Assembly (NCBI RefSeq): GCF_014054725.1
Contig: NZ_CP059563.1
Location: 1,453,749-1,517,748 of the forward strand
Direction: 5' to 3'
From: Conchiformibius steedae
Lineage (GTDB): Bacteria; Pseudomonadota; Gammaproteobacteria; Burkholderiales; Neisseriaceae
Length of the DNA: 64,000 bases
Shown one piece after another: positions 24,554 to 34,941 of this stretch. Position 1 is the stretch's first letter. Each line of letters opens with the position of its first letter. The notes under the pieces are model-generated. The model was not told the DNA's origin. It ran no database searches and was given only the letters and a program-made list of their open reading frames with translations. The position numbers and the translations under genes were made by a program.

Positions 24554-25914
24554 AAACGTTGCGCCAATGCGTCCAACAATTTGCCGTGAATGCCGCCAAA
24601 ACCGCCATTACTCATCACCAAAATATGGTCGCCTGCCTGTGCGTGCGCGGCGATTTGGGCGACAAAACGGTCAAAATCGCTGTCGCAACTGAGTTTGTCG
24701 CCCAAAGGGGCAAGCGCGTCTGCCACATCCCAATCCACACCGCCGCCGTAGCAGAACACATGGTCAGCATCGCGCAGGCTTTCGGGCAAAGCAGCTTTCA
24801 TCGTGCCTAATTTCATGGTGTTGGAACGCGGTTCCAGCACGGCAAGCAAACGCGCCGCGCCGATTTTGTGGCGCAAACCCGCCACGGTGGTGGCAATGGC
24901 GGTGGGATGATGGGCGAAATCATCATACACGGTAATATCCGCCACGCGCCCTTTGATTTCCATGCGCCGTTTCACGTTTTCAAAACGGCTGAGCGCGGCA
25001 CAGGCAGCCGCAGCGTCCACACCAATATGCGCGGCAGCGGCAATGGCGGCAAGCGCGTTTAAGCGGTTGTGTTCGCCGCTTAAATCCCATGTGATGCGCC
25101 CTTGTTTCTGCCCTTGGTAATACACGTCAAACGCACCGTCGGCATCCGCTGTGCCGCCGTGCCAACCCGTGCTGTCACCAAACGGCACAACGGGCGACCA
25201 GCAACCGCGTTGCAGGGTGTCGGCAAGCGCGGTTTCGCGCGCGTTGGCAACAATCAGCCCCTGCGCGGGTACGGTACGCACCAAGTGGTGAAACTGGGTT
25301 TGAATGGCGTTTAAATCGGGGAAAATATCGGCGTGGTCGTATTCCAGATTGTTCAGCACCGCCACACGCGGACGGTAATGGACAAATTTGGAACGTTTGT
25401 CAAAAAACGCGGTGTCGTATTCGTCTGCTTCCATTACAAAATAAGGCGAATGGTTTGCGGACAAACGGGCAGAAATACCAAAATTTTGCGGAATGCCGCC
25501 AATCAGAAAACCCGCTGCGTGTCCGCTGCACTCCAGCACCCACGCCAACATGGATGCCGTGGTGGTTTTACCGTGCGTACCTGCTACAGCAAACACTTGT
25601 TTGCCTTGTAAAATATTTTCTGCCAACCATTGCGGTCCGGAAGTGTAAGGCAGGTTTTGATTTAATATCGCTTCCACCACCGCCATGCCGCGTTTGGCAA
25701 CATTACCAATCACATACACATCGGCAGGAAATAAAGAAAGCTGTTCGGCATCGTAGCCTTCATGAACGTCAATGCCCAATTGTGCCAACTGGGTGCTCAT
25801 CGGCGGATAGAGTTTGCCGTCGCAGCCGCTCACGCGGAAGCCCGCTGCCTGTGCCAATGCCGCCAGCCCGCCCATAAACGTACCGCCAATGCCGATAATG
25901 TGAATGTGTTTCAT
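24541..25914 (-). CDS. mpl: UDP-N-acetylmuramate:murein-tripeptide ligase Mpl
   Basis: 457 residues. It begins KHIHIIGIGGTFMGGLAAL and carries the ATP loop GTHGKTTTASMLAW, EADEYDTAF and the late YDDFAHHPTAI, the Mur-ligase set as arranged in Mpl. The enzyme rejoins recycled L-Ala-D-Glu-mDAP to UDP-MurNAc in the cytosol. The last three residues and stop are supplied by the inverted-repeat element that lies between this gene and miaA. No overlap with upstream genes; the sprT-like gene starts 121 bases further. Confidence 0.95.
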   Translation of the reverse strand: MKHIHIIGIGGTFMGGLAALAQAAGFRVSGCDGKLYPPMSTQLAQLGIDVHEGYDAEQLSLFPADVYVIGNVAKRGMAVVEAILNQNLPYTSGPQWLAENILQGKQVFAVAGTHGKTTTASMLAWVLECSGHAAGFLIGGIPQNFGISARLSANHSPYFVMEADEYDTAFFDKRSKFVHYRPRVAVLNNLEYDHADIFPDLNAIQTQFHHLVRTVPAQGLIVANARETALADTLQRGCWSPVVPFGDSTGWHGGTADADGAFDVYYQGQKQGRITWDLSGEHNRLNALAAIAAAAHIGVDAAAACAALSRFENVKRRMEIKGRVADITVYDDFAHHPTAIATTVAGLRHKIGAARLLAVLEPRSNTMKLGTMKAALPESLRDADHVFCYGGGVDWDVADALAPLGDKLSCDSDFDRFVAQIAAHAQAGDHILVMSNGGFGGIHGKLLDALAQRFIVD

Positions 25915-26035
25915 AAATAAAAATTCAGAATAAAAAACAGGTCATCAAACCGCCAAATTATAACAAAACCCGTCCGCGCCGTTGCGCCTGTGTCTGCCAT
26001 GCTGGGTAGTTGTGGCGAAATGCCGACAAATTGCC

Positions 26036-26962
26036 TTACGAACACACTTCAAAATGCACCGAACAATCGCCGCAAATAATATTGAGTTTGGGTTTGCCCC
26101 ACACTGCATTCAGGCAAGACGGGCATTGGTATTTCAAACGGTTGCTGCGGTTTTCGCTGGCTGCGCCGTCTTGTGCGTACAGCAAACGGCGCACCGCAGC
26201 GGGGTCCAACACTTCAGGTAAATCCACAGGCGCAGGCGGGGCAGCAGGCGGCGGCGCGGGCGTGTGATAGGGCGAAGGCTGTCCCGTCAGCAATGCCAAA
26301 GGCTGTTCGCGCACCAGATGATAAGGCTGTTGTGGCAATTGATACATCGGGCGCATCCCCTTTTCCACTGCCAAGGCAGGCGGACGTTTTAAATCGCCGT
26401 CAATATTCAAATATTGCGTGTGCGTCATCGCCTGACCAAACGATGCCGAATAGGGCGGATACACGTCATACCAATGTATCGAAAACTCGGTACGCAGCAG
26501 ATTCCGCGCTGCCTGCATAAACAGCCCGTCTTCAATAATATAGTCGCCCATGTGCTCGCCCGTGCGCTTGCCACCTGGTTTGTGGGTGTCGGAAGGCATC
26601 AGCCCGATGGCTTCCATTTTGTCTGCCCATTCTTTATTGTGATAACCGCGCCGCCCCGGTTTGCCAAAATGCTGCTGCCACAAATGGCACATTTCATGCA
26701 CCAGTGTAGAAAGCGTATCCAACACAGGCAACACGCCGAAAAATTCAGGATTGAGCGCGATTTCATCGGTATAACGCCCGTTGTCGTCAATAAAGCGGCG
26801 GAACGAAAAATAACCCTGCGTTTTCGCCTTGCGTTGCAGCGAAATCAAACACGGCGGCAGTTGTCCGTGAAACAGGCTGCGGTTAAAAAAATCATAAGCA
26901 AACTGCAAAGCCTGATGCGTTTGCGTGGTGGGCGCGGGTGGCGGTGGGGCAGAAACAGTCAT
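26036..26962 (-). CDS. SprT-like zinc metalloprotease with C-terminal zinc ribbon
   Basis: 308 residues. The SprT-like domain covers about 15-150, with HEMCH at 89-93 as the zinc motif. A Pro-rich linker near 230-245 leads to a C-terminal zinc ribbon with Cys at 280, 283, 297 and 300. The family is related to the Spartan protease that degrades DNA-crosslinked proteins. Long versions of this kind are, as I recall, often carried on plasmids and integrative elements, but no mobile genes are adjacent here. The target is unknown. The 121 bases up to mpl show no gene. Confidence 0.78.
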   Translation of the reverse strand: MTVSAPPPPAPTTQTHQALQFAYDFFNRSLFHGQLPPCLISLQRKAKTQGYFSFRRFIDDNGRYTDEIALNPEFFGVLPVLDTLSTLVHEMCHLWQQHFGKPGRRGYHNKEWADKMEAIGLMPSDTHKPGGKRTGEHMGDYIIEDGLFMQAARNLLRTEFSIHWYDVYPPYSASFGQAMTHTQYLNIDGDLKRPPALAVEKGMRPMYQLPQQPYHLVREQPLALLTGQPSPYHTPAPPPAAPPAPVDLPEVLDPAAVRRLLYAQDGAASENRSNRLKYQCPSCLNAVWGKPKLNIICGDCSVHFEVCS

Positions 26963-27111
26963 GGCGGCACACTCAAAACAGAAAAATACAAATTATCGGC
27001 GCTTTTATCCCGTCAAACAATATCCCTATCCGTATTGCCCCGATAAAGCCAATTTCTTAAACACACCATGCCTTACCGTTCACAACCTTTCCCCCGCTCC
27101 GCTGCAACCGC

Positions 27112-27117
27112 TATAAT
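27112..27117 (+). promoter_or_regulatory. Probable -10 box for ridA
   Basis: TATAAT followed by ACCCTTTT, 32 bases before the ridA start. No convincing -35. Confidence 0.6.
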
Positions 27118-27148
27118 ACCCTTTTCTCCACCTTGCGAAAGGCACATC

Positions 27149-27538
27149 ATGTCCAAAACCATTATCCACACCGACCAAGCCCCCGCCGCCATCGGCGCAT
27201 ACAGCCAAGCCGTCCGCAGCGGCAACACCGTGTATTTAAGCGGACAAATCCCGCTTGACCCCACCACCATGCAACTCGTTTCCGACAACGATTTTGCCGC
27301 ACAAACCCACCAAGTTTTCAAAAACCTGCGTGCCATGTGTCAAGCCGCAGGCGGCAGTTTGGACGACATTGTCAAAATCAACGCCTATCTTACCGACCTG
27401 TCCCACTTCGCCACCTTTAACGAAGTCATGGCACAATATTTCGCCCAGCCCTACCCTGCCCGCGCTGCCGTTGGCGTTGCCTCGCTGCCCAAAGGCGCAC
27501 TGGTAGAAGCCGAAGCCGTGCTGGTGTTGCCCGAATAA
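27149..27538 (+). CDS. ridA: Reactive intermediate/imine deaminase RidA
   Basis: 129 residues from ATG 27149, the usual size. [24 protein letters not shown], the catalytic Arg region [19 protein letters not shown] and VEAEAVL mark the RidA group. It hydrolyses reactive enamines and imines made by PLP enzymes. GAAAGG just upstream supports this start over an in-frame ATG at 27068 that lies before the promoter box. Confidence 0.93.
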   Translation: MSKTIIHTDQAPAAIGAYSQAVRSGNTVYLSGQIPLDPTTMQLVSDNDFAAQTHQVFKNLRAMCQAAGGSLDDIVKINAYLTDLSHFATFNEVMAQYFAQPYPARAAVGVASLPKGALVEAEAVLVLPE

Positions 27539-27612
27539 TGCCAATATTGTCATCCTTAATCCCCAGCATAAAGCCCATATCGTGAGTGCTTGAAACACAA
27601 AAAAATCCCTTT

Positions 27613-27638
27613 GCGACCGCCGCTGCGGTCGTTTTTTT
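27613..27638 (+). terminator. Rho-independent terminator between ridA and nrdB
   Basis: CGACCGC (27614-27620), a 4-base loop and GCGGTCG (27625-27631) are followed by a T run. It lies 75 bases after the ridA stop. Confidence 0.85.
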
Positions 27639-27666
27639 GCGTTCTACACTTCCCCCGCAATTGGCG

Positions 27667-27672
27667 TAAAAT
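27667..27672 (+). promoter_or_regulatory. Probable -10 box for nrdB-yfaE
   Basis: TAAAAT followed by AGCCCCCGATTTTTTT, 45 bases before the nrdB start. It has the same discriminator and T-run form as the other promoters in this window. Confidence 0.5.
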
Positions 27673-27711
27673 AGCCCCCGATTTTTTTACCCGCTTTAAA
27701 TTGGAAACACC

Positions 27712-28866
27712 ATGTCTTGCGAACACCTCACCATGCACTACAGCACCTTCAGCAAAGAAGCCAACAACGCCCTGAACGAACCCATGTTTTTCGGACAATC
27801 CGTTAATGTGGCGCGTTACGACCAACAAAAATACGAAATTTTTGAAAAACTAATTGAAAAACAACTGTCTTTCTTTTGGCGTCCCGAAGAGATTGACGTT
27901 TCCCGCGACCGTATTGACTACGCCAATCTGCCCGACCACGAAAAACACATTTTTATCAGCAATTTAAAATACCAAACCTTATTAGATTCCATTCAAGGGC
28001 GCAGTCCCAATGTTGCTTTACTGCCCTTGGTGTCCATTCCCGAGCTGGAAACATGGATTGAAACATGGTCTTTTTCCGAAACCATTCACTCACGCAGCTA
28101 CACCCACATTATCCGCAATATTGTTAACGACCCGTCCATTGTGTTTGACGATATTGTGCAAAACGAATACATCATCGCCCGCGCCGAAGACATTGCCTGC
28201 TATTACGATGATTTGATTGAATACACCCAATATTACAATCTGTTGGGCGAAGGCAAACACACGGTAAACGGCAAAAGCATTACCGTTTCGCTGCGCGAAT
28301 TAAAGAAAAAACTGTATGTGTGCCTGATGTGCGTGAATGTGTTGGAAGCCATTCGTTTTTATGTGTCGTTTGCCTGCTCGTTTGCCTTTGCCGAACGCGA
28401 GTTGATGGAAGGCAATGCCAAGATTATCAAGCTGATTGCGCGTGATGAAGCCTTGCACCTGACTTCTACCCAACATATGTTGAACCTGATGCGTAACGGC
28501 GCAGACGACCCCGAAATGGCAGAAATCGCCGCCGAATTGCAAAACGAAAGTTTTGAATTGTTTAAAAAAGCGGCGCAGCAGGAAAAAGAATGGGCAGAAT
28601 ACCTGTTTAAAGATGGCTCAATGATTGGTCTGAACAAAGATATTCTCAGTCAATATATTGAGTATATTACCAATTTACGAATGGGCGCAGTGGGCTTGCC
28701 GCAGGCGTTTCCGGGGGCAAACCAAAATCCGATTCCGTGGATTAATGCGTGGCTGTCGTCCGACAATGTGCAGGTTGCGCCGCAGGAAGTGGAAATTTCG
28801 TCTTATTTAATCGGTCAAATTGATGCGAAAGTAAACGCGGAAGATTTGGGCGACTTTGAGCTATGA
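27712..28866 (+). CDS. nrdB: Class Ia ribonucleotide reductase beta subunit NrdB
   Basis: 384 residues. The di-iron and radical sites can be placed: Asp92 in [11 protein letters not shown]; Glu123, His126 and tyrosyl-radical Tyr130 in [12 protein letters not shown]; and the later pair in [13 protein letters not shown]. It holds the di-iron tyrosyl cofactor that starts reduction of nucleotides by NrdA. nrdA is not in the window. The stop overlaps the start of yfaE (ATGA), the ferredoxin that maintains this cofactor. Confidence 0.95.
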   Translation: MSCEHLTMHYSTFSKEANNALNEPMFFGQSVNVARYDQQKYEIFEKLIEKQLSFFWRPEEIDVSRDRIDYANLPDHEKHIFISNLKYQTLLDSIQGRSPNVALLPLVSIPELETWIETWSFSETIHSRSYTHIIRNIVNDPSIVFDDIVQNEYIIARAEDIACYYDDLIEYTQYYNLLGEGKHTVNGKSITVSLRELKKKLYVCLMCVNVLEAIRFYVSFACSFAFAERELMEGNAKIIKLIARDEALHLTSTQHMLNLMRNGADDPEMAEIAAELQNESFELFKKAAQQEKEWAEYLFKDGSMIGLNKDILSQYIEYITNLRMGAVGLPQAFPGANQNPIPWINAWLSSDNVQVAPQEVEISSYLIGQIDAKVNAEDLGDFEL

Positions 28867-29150
28867 TGGCGCGGGTACGCACCGCCGATACGGAATTTGT
28901 GTTGCGCGAGGGCGAAACGCTGTTAGAAGGCTTGGAACGCACGGGACACGCGGTAGAATACCAATGCCGCAGCGGTTATTGCGGGTCGTGTCGGCTGCGG
29001 CTGGTGTCGGGCGAAGTGGTGTACTCGGAAATGCCGATGGCGTTTGTGGCGGCGGGCGAGGTATTGCCCTGCTGCTGCCACGCCGCCACAAGCGAAGTGG
29101 AAGTGGTGTGTGGTCTTATCCAAGCACACACCCAGCCATTCCCAGAATAA
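28863..29150 (+). CDS. yfaE: 2Fe-2S ferredoxin YfaE, NrdB diferric cofactor maintenance
   Basis: 95 residues. The plant-type cluster motif CRSGYCGSC supplies Cys35, 40 and 43, and the fourth ligand is in LPCCCH (70-72). Overlap with the nrdB stop, and the small size without a reductase domain, identify YfaE, which supplies electrons to reactivate the NrdB di-iron centre. Two start codons in tandem (28863 and 28866) are possible. Confidence 0.9.
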   Translation: MMARVRTADTEFVLREGETLLEGLERTGHAVEYQCRSGYCGSCRLRLVSGEVVYSEMPMAFVAAGEVLPCCCHAATSEVEVVCGLIQAHTQPFPE

Positions 29151-29156
29151 GGATTC

Positions 29157-29204
29157 GCGCAACTGCCGATTTGGTTTACAATAAGCCATTTTACCCAGTT
29201 GCGC
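29157..29204 (+). promoter_or_regulatory. Inverted repeat spanning the parC promoter and leader
   Basis: GCGCAACTG (29157-29165) and CAGTTGCGC (29196-29204) are perfect inverted copies. The right arm ends one base before the parC ATG, and no Shine-Dalgarno sequence is visible. Between the arms lies TACAAT (29177-29182), then AAGCCATTTT, a probable -10 box. The repeat could be a protein-binding site or, if transcription starts further upstream, a hairpin over the start. Confidence 0.45.
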
Positions 29205-29205
29205 C

Positions 29206-31512
29206 ATGACCGAACACGCCGACCACCTAGCCCTTGCCGAATATGCCCAACGCGCCTATCTTGAATACGCCATGAGCGTGGTCAAAGGACGCGCCCTGCC
29301 CGATGTGCGCGACGGACAAAAGCCCGTACAGCGGCGCATTTTGTTTGCCATGAAAGACATGGGGCTGACCCACGCCGCCAAGCCCGTTAAATCGGCGCGG
29401 GTGGTGGGCGAAATTCTTGGTAAATACCACCCCCACGGCGACGCTTCCGCCTACGATGCCATGGTGCGCATGGCACAGGATTTTACCCTGCGTTATCCGC
29501 TGATTGACGGCATCGGCAATTTTGGTTCGCGTGACGGCGACGGCGCAGCGGCAATGCGTTACACCGAAGCCCGTCTCACGCCCTTGGCGGAACTGCTGTT
29601 AGACGAACTGGACCAAGGCACTGCCGATTTTATTCCCAATTATGACGGCGCATTCCGCGAGCCTGACTGTCTGCCTGCCCGTTTGCCCATGCTGCTGCTC
29701 AATGGCGCATCGGGCATTGCCGTGGGCATGGCAACCGAAATCCCTTCTCACAATCTCAACGAAACCGCAGCCGCAGCCGTTGCCCTGCTGAAAAATCCCG
29801 AACTGGACACCGCTGCGCTCACTGCCTATCTGCCTGCCCCCGATTTTGCGGGTGGCGGACACATCATCACCGCCCCCGCCGATTTGCAACGCCTGTACGA
29901 CAGCGGCAAAGGCAGCATCCGCGTCCGCGCCCGCTACCGTGTAGAACAGCTGGCACGCGGACAATGGCGCATCATCGTATATGAACTGCCCCCGCAAACC
30001 AACGCCCAAAAAATCCTTGCCGAAATTGAAGAGCAAACCAATCCCAAACCCAAAGCAGGCAAAAAACAGCTTTCGCAAGAACAAGTCAATACCAAAAAAC
30101 TGATGTTGGATTTGCTGGAACGCGTGCGCGACGAAAGCGACAGCGAACAGCCCGTGCGTTTGGTTTTTGAACCCAAATCTTCCCGCATTCAGCCCGAAGC
30201 ACTGATGAACACCCTGATGGCGCAAACCTCGCTGGAAGGCAATGTATCGGTCAATTTGGTGATGATGGGCGCAGACAACCGTCCCGCACAAAAAAACCTG
30301 AAAACCATTTTGCAGGAATGGCTGGATTTCCGCACCCAAACCGTTACCCGCCGTTTGGCGCACCGTTTGGCGCAGGTGGAAAAACGGGTACATATTTTGG
30401 AAGGGCGACACACCGTTTTTCTGCATTTAGATGAAGTGATTGCCTTAATCCGCGAATCAGACGAACCCAAAGGCGAGCTGATGGCGCGTTTTGCCTTAAG
30501 CGACATTCAGGCAGAAGATATTTTGGAAATCCGTTTGCGCCAATTGGCACGTTTGGAAGGCATCAAGTTAGAACAAGAATTGGACAAACTGCGTGAAGAA
30601 GCGGAAAGTTTGCAAAATCTGCTTGCCAGCGAATCGGATAAGAAAAAACTGATTATTAAAGAAATTCAAGCCGATGCCAAACGCTTTGGCGATGAACGGC
30701 GCACGCTGCTGCAAGCTGCCGAACGCGCCACCCTTACCCAAACCACTGCCGATGAACCGCTGACACTGATTGTGTCGCAACAAGGCTGGATTCGCAGCCG
30801 TGCGGGACACGGTTTGGATGTGTCGCAAACGGCGTTTAAAGAAGGCGATGCCTTGCAGCAGGTTTTGGAAATCCGCAGCGTGCGCCCCGTGGTGGTGCTG
30901 GACACGCTGGGGCGCAGTTATACGGTGGATGCGGCAGATATTCCGCGCGGGCGCGGCGACGGTGTGCCATTGGCTTCTTTAATTGCTTTGCAAACAGGCG
31001 CGGCGGTGTTGTGTCTGCTGGCAGGTGCGCCCGAAGACCGTTATTTACTCGCCCATTCGGGGGGATACGGTTTTATCTGCACGTTGGGCGATATGGTGTC
31101 GCGGGTAAAAGCAGGTAAGGAAATCATGCGTTTGGAAAGCGGCGAGACAGTGCTGCCGCCCGTGCGCGTGTACCGTTCCGCGCAAGCCGACCCAACCAGC
31201 CATGTGGTGCTTGCCAGCGCAAACAAGCGTTTGAGTGCCTTTCCGCTGCGCGATTTGAAAGAAATGGCAAAAGGACGCGGTTTGCAGCTGACCGCCTTGG
31301 ATGCAGACGACCATTTGGCATTGTGTGCGGTGGTGTCGTCTGCCGAATATGTTTTGGAAACCGCAGGCAAACGCGGGGGCATCAGCCGCGAAACCTTGCG
31401 CGTGGCGGATATTGCGGGCAAGCGCGGGCGTAAAGGCAAGCTGTTGAACATCAGCGGTACGCCCTATGCTGTGTACGCCGCCATTGCCCATCAATCGGAA
31501 CCAACCCTATGA
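29206..31512 (+). CDS. parC: DNA topoisomerase IV subunit A (ParC)
   Basis: 768 residues. The breakage-reunion domain has the catalytic Tyr in [19 protein letters not shown], and the C-terminal beta-pinwheel follows after about residue 500. ParC with ParE decatenates daughter chromosomes. In the quinolone-contact region the sequence is [12 protein letters not shown]: position 80 (E. coli numbering, identical here by count) is Ala rather than the usual Ser, and 84 is Asp rather than Glu. The stop overlaps the pilS start. There is no good ribosome site before the ATG; an inverted repeat spans the leader. Confidence 0.95.
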   Translation: MTEHADHLALAEYAQRAYLEYAMSVVKGRALPDVRDGQKPVQRRILFAMKDMGLTHAAKPVKSARVVGEILGKYHPHGDASAYDAMVRMAQDFTLRYPLIDGIGNFGSRDGDGAAAMRYTEARLTPLAELLLDELDQGTADFIPNYDGAFREPDCLPARLPMLLLNGASGIAVGMATEIPSHNLNETAAAAVALLKNPELDTAALTAYLPAPDFAGGGHIITAPADLQRLYDSGKGSIRVRARYRVEQLARGQWRIIVYELPPQTNAQKILAEIEEQTNPKPKAGKKQLSQEQVNTKKLMLDLLERVRDESDSEQPVRLVFEPKSSRIQPEALMNTLMAQTSLEGNVSVNLVMMGADNRPAQKNLKTILQEWLDFRTQTVTRRLAHRLAQVEKRVHILEGRHTVFLHLDEVIALIRESDEPKGELMARFALSDIQAEDILEIRLRQLARLEGIKLEQELDKLREEAESLQNLLASESDKKKLIIKEIQADAKRFGDERRTLLQAAERATLTQTTADEPLTLIVSQQGWIRSRAGHGLDVSQTAFKEGDALQQVLEIRSVRPVVVLDTLGRSYTVDAADIPRGRGDGVPLASLIALQTGAAVLCLLAGAPEDRYLLAHSGGYGFICTLGDMVSRVKAGKEIMRLESGETVLPPVRVYRSAQADPTSHVVLASANKRLSAFPLRDLKEMAKGRGLQLTALDADDHLALCAVVSSAEYVLETAGKRGGISRETLRVADIAGKRGRKGKLLNISGTPYAVYAAIAHQSEPTL

Positions 31513-33143
31513 GCGAATCCGTACAGCAGCGCCCTTGGCAGGCGCGTGATTGGGAAGAACAAATTGACCGCATCATCGGTTTTACCAATATCGCCCGCAT
31601 CACCATTTTTTTTACATTGATGATGTTTACTGCTTTTTCGCAGCAGTTAAGCGAATTGTTTGAAATCCAAAATAACCATTTGTCGCCCGTCTTTACCTAC
31701 CTGAATTCCAACGGCATGCATGTTTGGCTGTGGACTTACGGTATTATGACCATTTTCTGCATCATCCAACCCAATTGGCAAAAGCAGAAGCACAGTGAAA
31801 CGCCCAGTGCTTCTGCCGTTGCCGATATTACCATGATGGTACTGCTGACACACCTTTTGGGCGGGGTGAATTCGGGCTTTGCGATTTTGATTTTGCCGTT
31901 TTTGGCGATTTCGTGCCTGCTCAGTTACGGGCGTTATCCCATGCTGTATGCGGGTTATGCGGCGATTTTGCTGTTGCTGTTTCTGATTTGGCGCGAATGG
32001 CCGTTTTCTTCGGAAGCACCCAGTTATTTCAATAGCATTACAGGCAATATTTTGCTGATTGCGGGCTGTTATCTGGTGTCGCTGCTGACGTCTTATTCGG
32101 CATCGTTTTTATCACGCGCAGGCGAATCGGTTAAAAAACACCGCACGGCGTTTGAACGCATCAGCGCACTCAATAAGGTGGTATTGAACCGTATGCAGGA
32201 AGCGGTGCTGGTGGTGGACGCCGATTGCCGCGTGTGGCTGCACAACCGCCAAACCCTGCAGTATTTTTCCAATATCAAGGCAAACAGCCGCGCCCCGTTT
32301 TTGCGTGATGTCATCCGCCGCTGGCAGGGCAACAGCAAGCAATTGTTTGAAACTGGTTTGATGATTAACGAGCGCGACATGAACGTGCGCGCCGTTCCTG
32401 TGATTCAGGAAAACACAGAACTGCTGATTTTGTTTATCCGTGCCGAAAAAGAACGCCAGCTGGAAGCGCAATCGGTCAAACTGGCATCGCTGGGGCTGCT
32501 TACCGCCAATTTTGCCCACGAAATCCGCAATCCGCTTTCCGCCGTGCGCCAAGCCAACGGGCTGATGATTGAAAACAACGACAACGAAGAACGTCCCGAC
32601 CCGATGACTGCCAAATTATGCGGCATCATCGATAAAAACATTGCCCGTATCGACAAGATGATTGAAGAAGTGTCCAGCCTGAACAAGCGCGACCGCATTA
32701 ACCGTCAGACCATTATTTTTGAAGAGTTTTGGAATAATTTTTATCAGGAATTCCTGCTCACCCGTCCCGAAGCCGCCAACGGCATTGCCGTGAGTATTGT
32801 TAAAAATACCGCCGTAATTTTTGATGCCATGCACCTGCAGCAAATCCTATGGAATTTGTGCAACAATGCGTGGCGGCACGGCAGCAAACGCAAACATTCG
32901 GTTACGCTTACCGTGTATCCGCACAAAAACGGCAATTTTTCGCTGCGGGTATTTGACGATGGCGGCGGCGTGCCCGACAATATCATCCAACATTTATTTG
33001 AACCGTTTTACACCACACAAGCAGAAGGTACGGGCTTGGGGCTGTATATTGCCCGCGAGCTGGCACACGCCAATAAAGGCGATTTGCGCTACCTGCCCGA
33101 CAAAAAAGCCTTTGAACTGATTTTACCGAAAGCCGAATCATGA
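31509..33143 (+). CDS. pilS: Sensor histidine kinase PilS
   Basis: 544 residues. About six membrane segments fill the first 200 residues, then a PAS-like part ([20 protein letters not shown]) and the kinase core. The H-box is [16 protein letters not shown], and the ATP-binding region carries [22 protein letters not shown] and [12 protein letters not shown]. PilS phosphorylates PilR and is known to sense pilin levels in the inner membrane. It overlaps parC by four bases and pilR by four bases, so all three are translationally linked. Confidence 0.9.
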   Translation: MSESVQQRPWQARDWEEQIDRIIGFTNIARITIFFTLMMFTAFSQQLSELFEIQNNHLSPVFTYLNSNGMHVWLWTYGIMTIFCIIQPNWQKQKHSETPSASAVADITMMVLLTHLLGGVNSGFAILILPFLAISCLLSYGRYPMLYAGYAAILLLLFLIWREWPFSSEAPSYFNSITGNILLIAGCYLVSLLTSYSASFLSRAGESVKKHRTAFERISALNKVVLNRMQEAVLVVDADCRVWLHNRQTLQYFSNIKANSRAPFLRDVIRRWQGNSKQLFETGLMINERDMNVRAVPVIQENTELLILFIRAEKERQLEAQSVKLASLGLLTANFAHEIRNPLSAVRQANGLMIENNDNEERPDPMTAKLCGIIDKNIARIDKMIEEVSSLNKRDRINRQTIIFEEFWNNFYQEFLLTRPEAANGIAVSIVKNTAVIFDAMHLQQILWNLCNNAWRHGSKRKHSVTLTVYPHKNGNFSLRVFDDGGGVPDNIIQHLFEPFYTTQAEGTGLGLYIARELAHANKGDLRYLPDKKAFELILPKAES

Positions 33144-34681
33144 CCCGAAACAGCCTTAACCGCCCCGTGCTGGTGGTGGACGATGAAGCCGATATCCGCG
33201 ACTTGATGGAAATGACCCTGATGAAAATGGGTTTGGACGTGGACACCGCCGAAGGTGTGACCATTGCCAAGAAAAAACTGGACGAAAACCGCTATTCGCT
33301 GGTGCTCACCGATATGCGCATGCCCGACGGTTCGGGCTTGGAAGTGGTGGAACACATTATGAACGGCGGACACGACACCCCCGTGGCGGTGATTACCGCT
33401 TTCGGCAATGCCGACCAAGCCGTGCAAGCCTTAAAAATCGGCGCGTTTGACTACCTGCAAAAACCCATCACGCTGGCACAGCTGCGGACTTTGGTAAAAT
33501 CTGCCGTAAAAGTACAGGACGAAAGCAACCGTCCGCTCACACCGCCGCAGCGTCCTGCCGAAGCCGCGCCAGCCGCGCCCGCACCCGTTACACCTCCCCC
33601 CGTGCGCCCCGCACCCGAAACACCCGCGTTTTCCGAGCAAAGCCGTATTGACGTGTTTACCGAACCCGCCGCGCCCGCCCTGCACGGACTCAAACACGAA
33701 CACGATATTCCGCGCATTCTCGGCAAATCGCAGCAGATTGAAGAAGCCCGCCGCCTCATCCGCAAACTGTCGCAAACCCAAGTGCCCGTGTATATTTCAG
33801 GCGAAAGCGGTTCGGGCAAAGAACAGGCTGCGCGCAGTATTCACGAGCTTTCCGCCCGCCGCGACAAGCCCTTTATCGCGGTAAACTGCGGCGCGATTCC
33901 CGAAAACCTGATGGAAAGCGAATTTTTCGGCTACAAAAAAGGCAGTTTTACGGGCGCAGACCAAGACCGTTTGGGCTTTTTCCAACACGCCCACGGCGGC
34001 ACGCTGTTTTTAGACGAAGTGGCGGATTTGCCTTTAGCCATGCAGGTCAAGCTGTTACGTGCCATTCAGGAAAAAGCCGTGCGCCGCATCGGCGATGCCC
34101 AAGAAGTCAAAGTTGATGTGCGCATTATTTCCGCCACCCACAAAAACCTTGCCGCGCTGGTGCAGGACGGCAGCTTCCGCCAAGACTTGTTCTACCGCTT
34201 AAACGTGGTGTCGCTGCACATGCCGCCGCTGCGCGAAATGCATGAAGATTTAGAACAACTGATTGTTTACCTGCTGAAAAAACACCACGGCGGACAAGGC
34301 ATCAAAATGACTGCCGCCGCCCGCGATGCCCTGTTGCACTACAACTATCCGGGCAATTTCCGCGAGCTGGAAAATATTTTGGAACGTGCCGTTGCCCTTG
34401 CCGCCGATAATGTGATTGACGTGGAAGATTTACAAATCCACAGCGAACCGATGAGCCTCGGCAGCGAACACCTGCTGGTGGAAGAACCTGCCGAAAGCAC
34501 AGGCTTACCCGGTTTTCAGATGGGGCACACCCAATTGCAAGACTATTTGGACGATGTGGAACGCCAGATTTTGCAATTGGCACTCACGCACACCCGCTAC
34601 AACCGCACCCAAGCCGCCAAAGTATTGGGCATCAGCTTCCGCAGCATGCGCTACCGCTTGGACCGTTTGTCAATCGAATAA
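33140..34681 (+). CDS. pilR: Sigma-54-dependent response regulator PilR
   Basis: 513 residues. The receiver domain holds phospho-acceptor Asp58 in VLTDMRMPDGSG. A Pro/Ala-rich linker (about 130-165) leads to the AAA+ domain with GESGSGKEQAA, the sigma-54 contact loop GSFTGADQ and FLDEVADLPLAMQ. The C-terminus is a Fis-type helix-turn-helix (YNRTQAAKVLGISFRSMRYRL). The GSFTGA variant is typical of PilR. It should activate pilin transcription with RpoN, which implies that sigma-54 works in this organism; that is known to be lost in pathogenic Neisseria. Confidence 0.92.
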   Translation: MTRNSLNRPVLVVDDEADIRDLMEMTLMKMGLDVDTAEGVTIAKKKLDENRYSLVLTDMRMPDGSGLEVVEHIMNGGHDTPVAVITAFGNADQAVQALKIGAFDYLQKPITLAQLRTLVKSAVKVQDESNRPLTPPQRPAEAAPAAPAPVTPPPVRPAPETPAFSEQSRIDVFTEPAAPALHGLKHEHDIPRILGKSQQIEEARRLIRKLSQTQVPVYISGESGSGKEQAARSIHELSARRDKPFIAVNCGAIPENLMESEFFGYKKGSFTGADQDRLGFFQHAHGGTLFLDEVADLPLAMQVKLLRAIQEKAVRRIGDAQEVKVDVRIISATHKNLAALVQDGSFRQDLFYRLNVVSLHMPPLREMHEDLEQLIVYLLKKHHGGQGIKMTAAARDALLHYNYPGNFRELENILERAVALAADNVIDVEDLQIHSEPMSLGSEHLLVEEPAESTGLPGFQMGHTQLQDYLDDVERQILQLALTHTRYNRTQAAKVLGISFRSMRYRLDRLSIE

Positions 34682-34804
34682 GCGACTACACCAGCCGTTT
34701 TGTTGCAACTACACAACATAAAAACACAATTTACCACCAAACTGCTGCGACAACATTCACACAGCTCCATTTGGCGCGATAATCGGTATTTCCCTGTTAC
34801 TTGC

Positions 34805-34889
34805 CGTTTCAACACACAGGGCTGCACATCAAGCACAGCCCTATGTGTTGCCCCGATTCGGACGGGGTTGTCCCCGCCCGAATAAAAAA
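34805..34889. repeat. 85-bp two-hairpin repeat, copy 2
   Basis: Opposite orientation to 16684-16768 and the same length. The strong hairpin pairs CACACAGGGCTG (from about 34815) with CAGCCCTATGTG. The second hairpin is CGGGG...CCCCG. Arms differ from copy 1 but pairing is kept, which points to a conserved structure. It lies between pilR and the next gene. The preceding 34682-34804 shows no gene. Confidence 0.65.
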
Positions 34890-34931
34890 GGCTTATTTTA
34901 CCGCCGTGAACGGCGGGGTTTCAAACCAAAA
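34890..34931 (+). repeat. Short hairpin repeat before the solute-binding lipoprotein gene
   Basis: GGCTTATTTTACCGCC, then GTGAACGGCGGGG and TTTCAAACC. CCGCCGT pairs with ACGGCGG. A second copy is at 51787-51830. It directly follows the 85-bp repeat and ends at the ribosome site of the gene at 34942. Confidence 0.55.
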
Positions 34932-34941
34932 AGGAATCCTG

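Noticed and set aside
34801..34941. Upstream extension of the solute-binding lipoprotein frame
   Set aside because: It runs through the 85-bp and hairpin repeats; the lipoprotein signal starts at 34942 with a good ribosome site.
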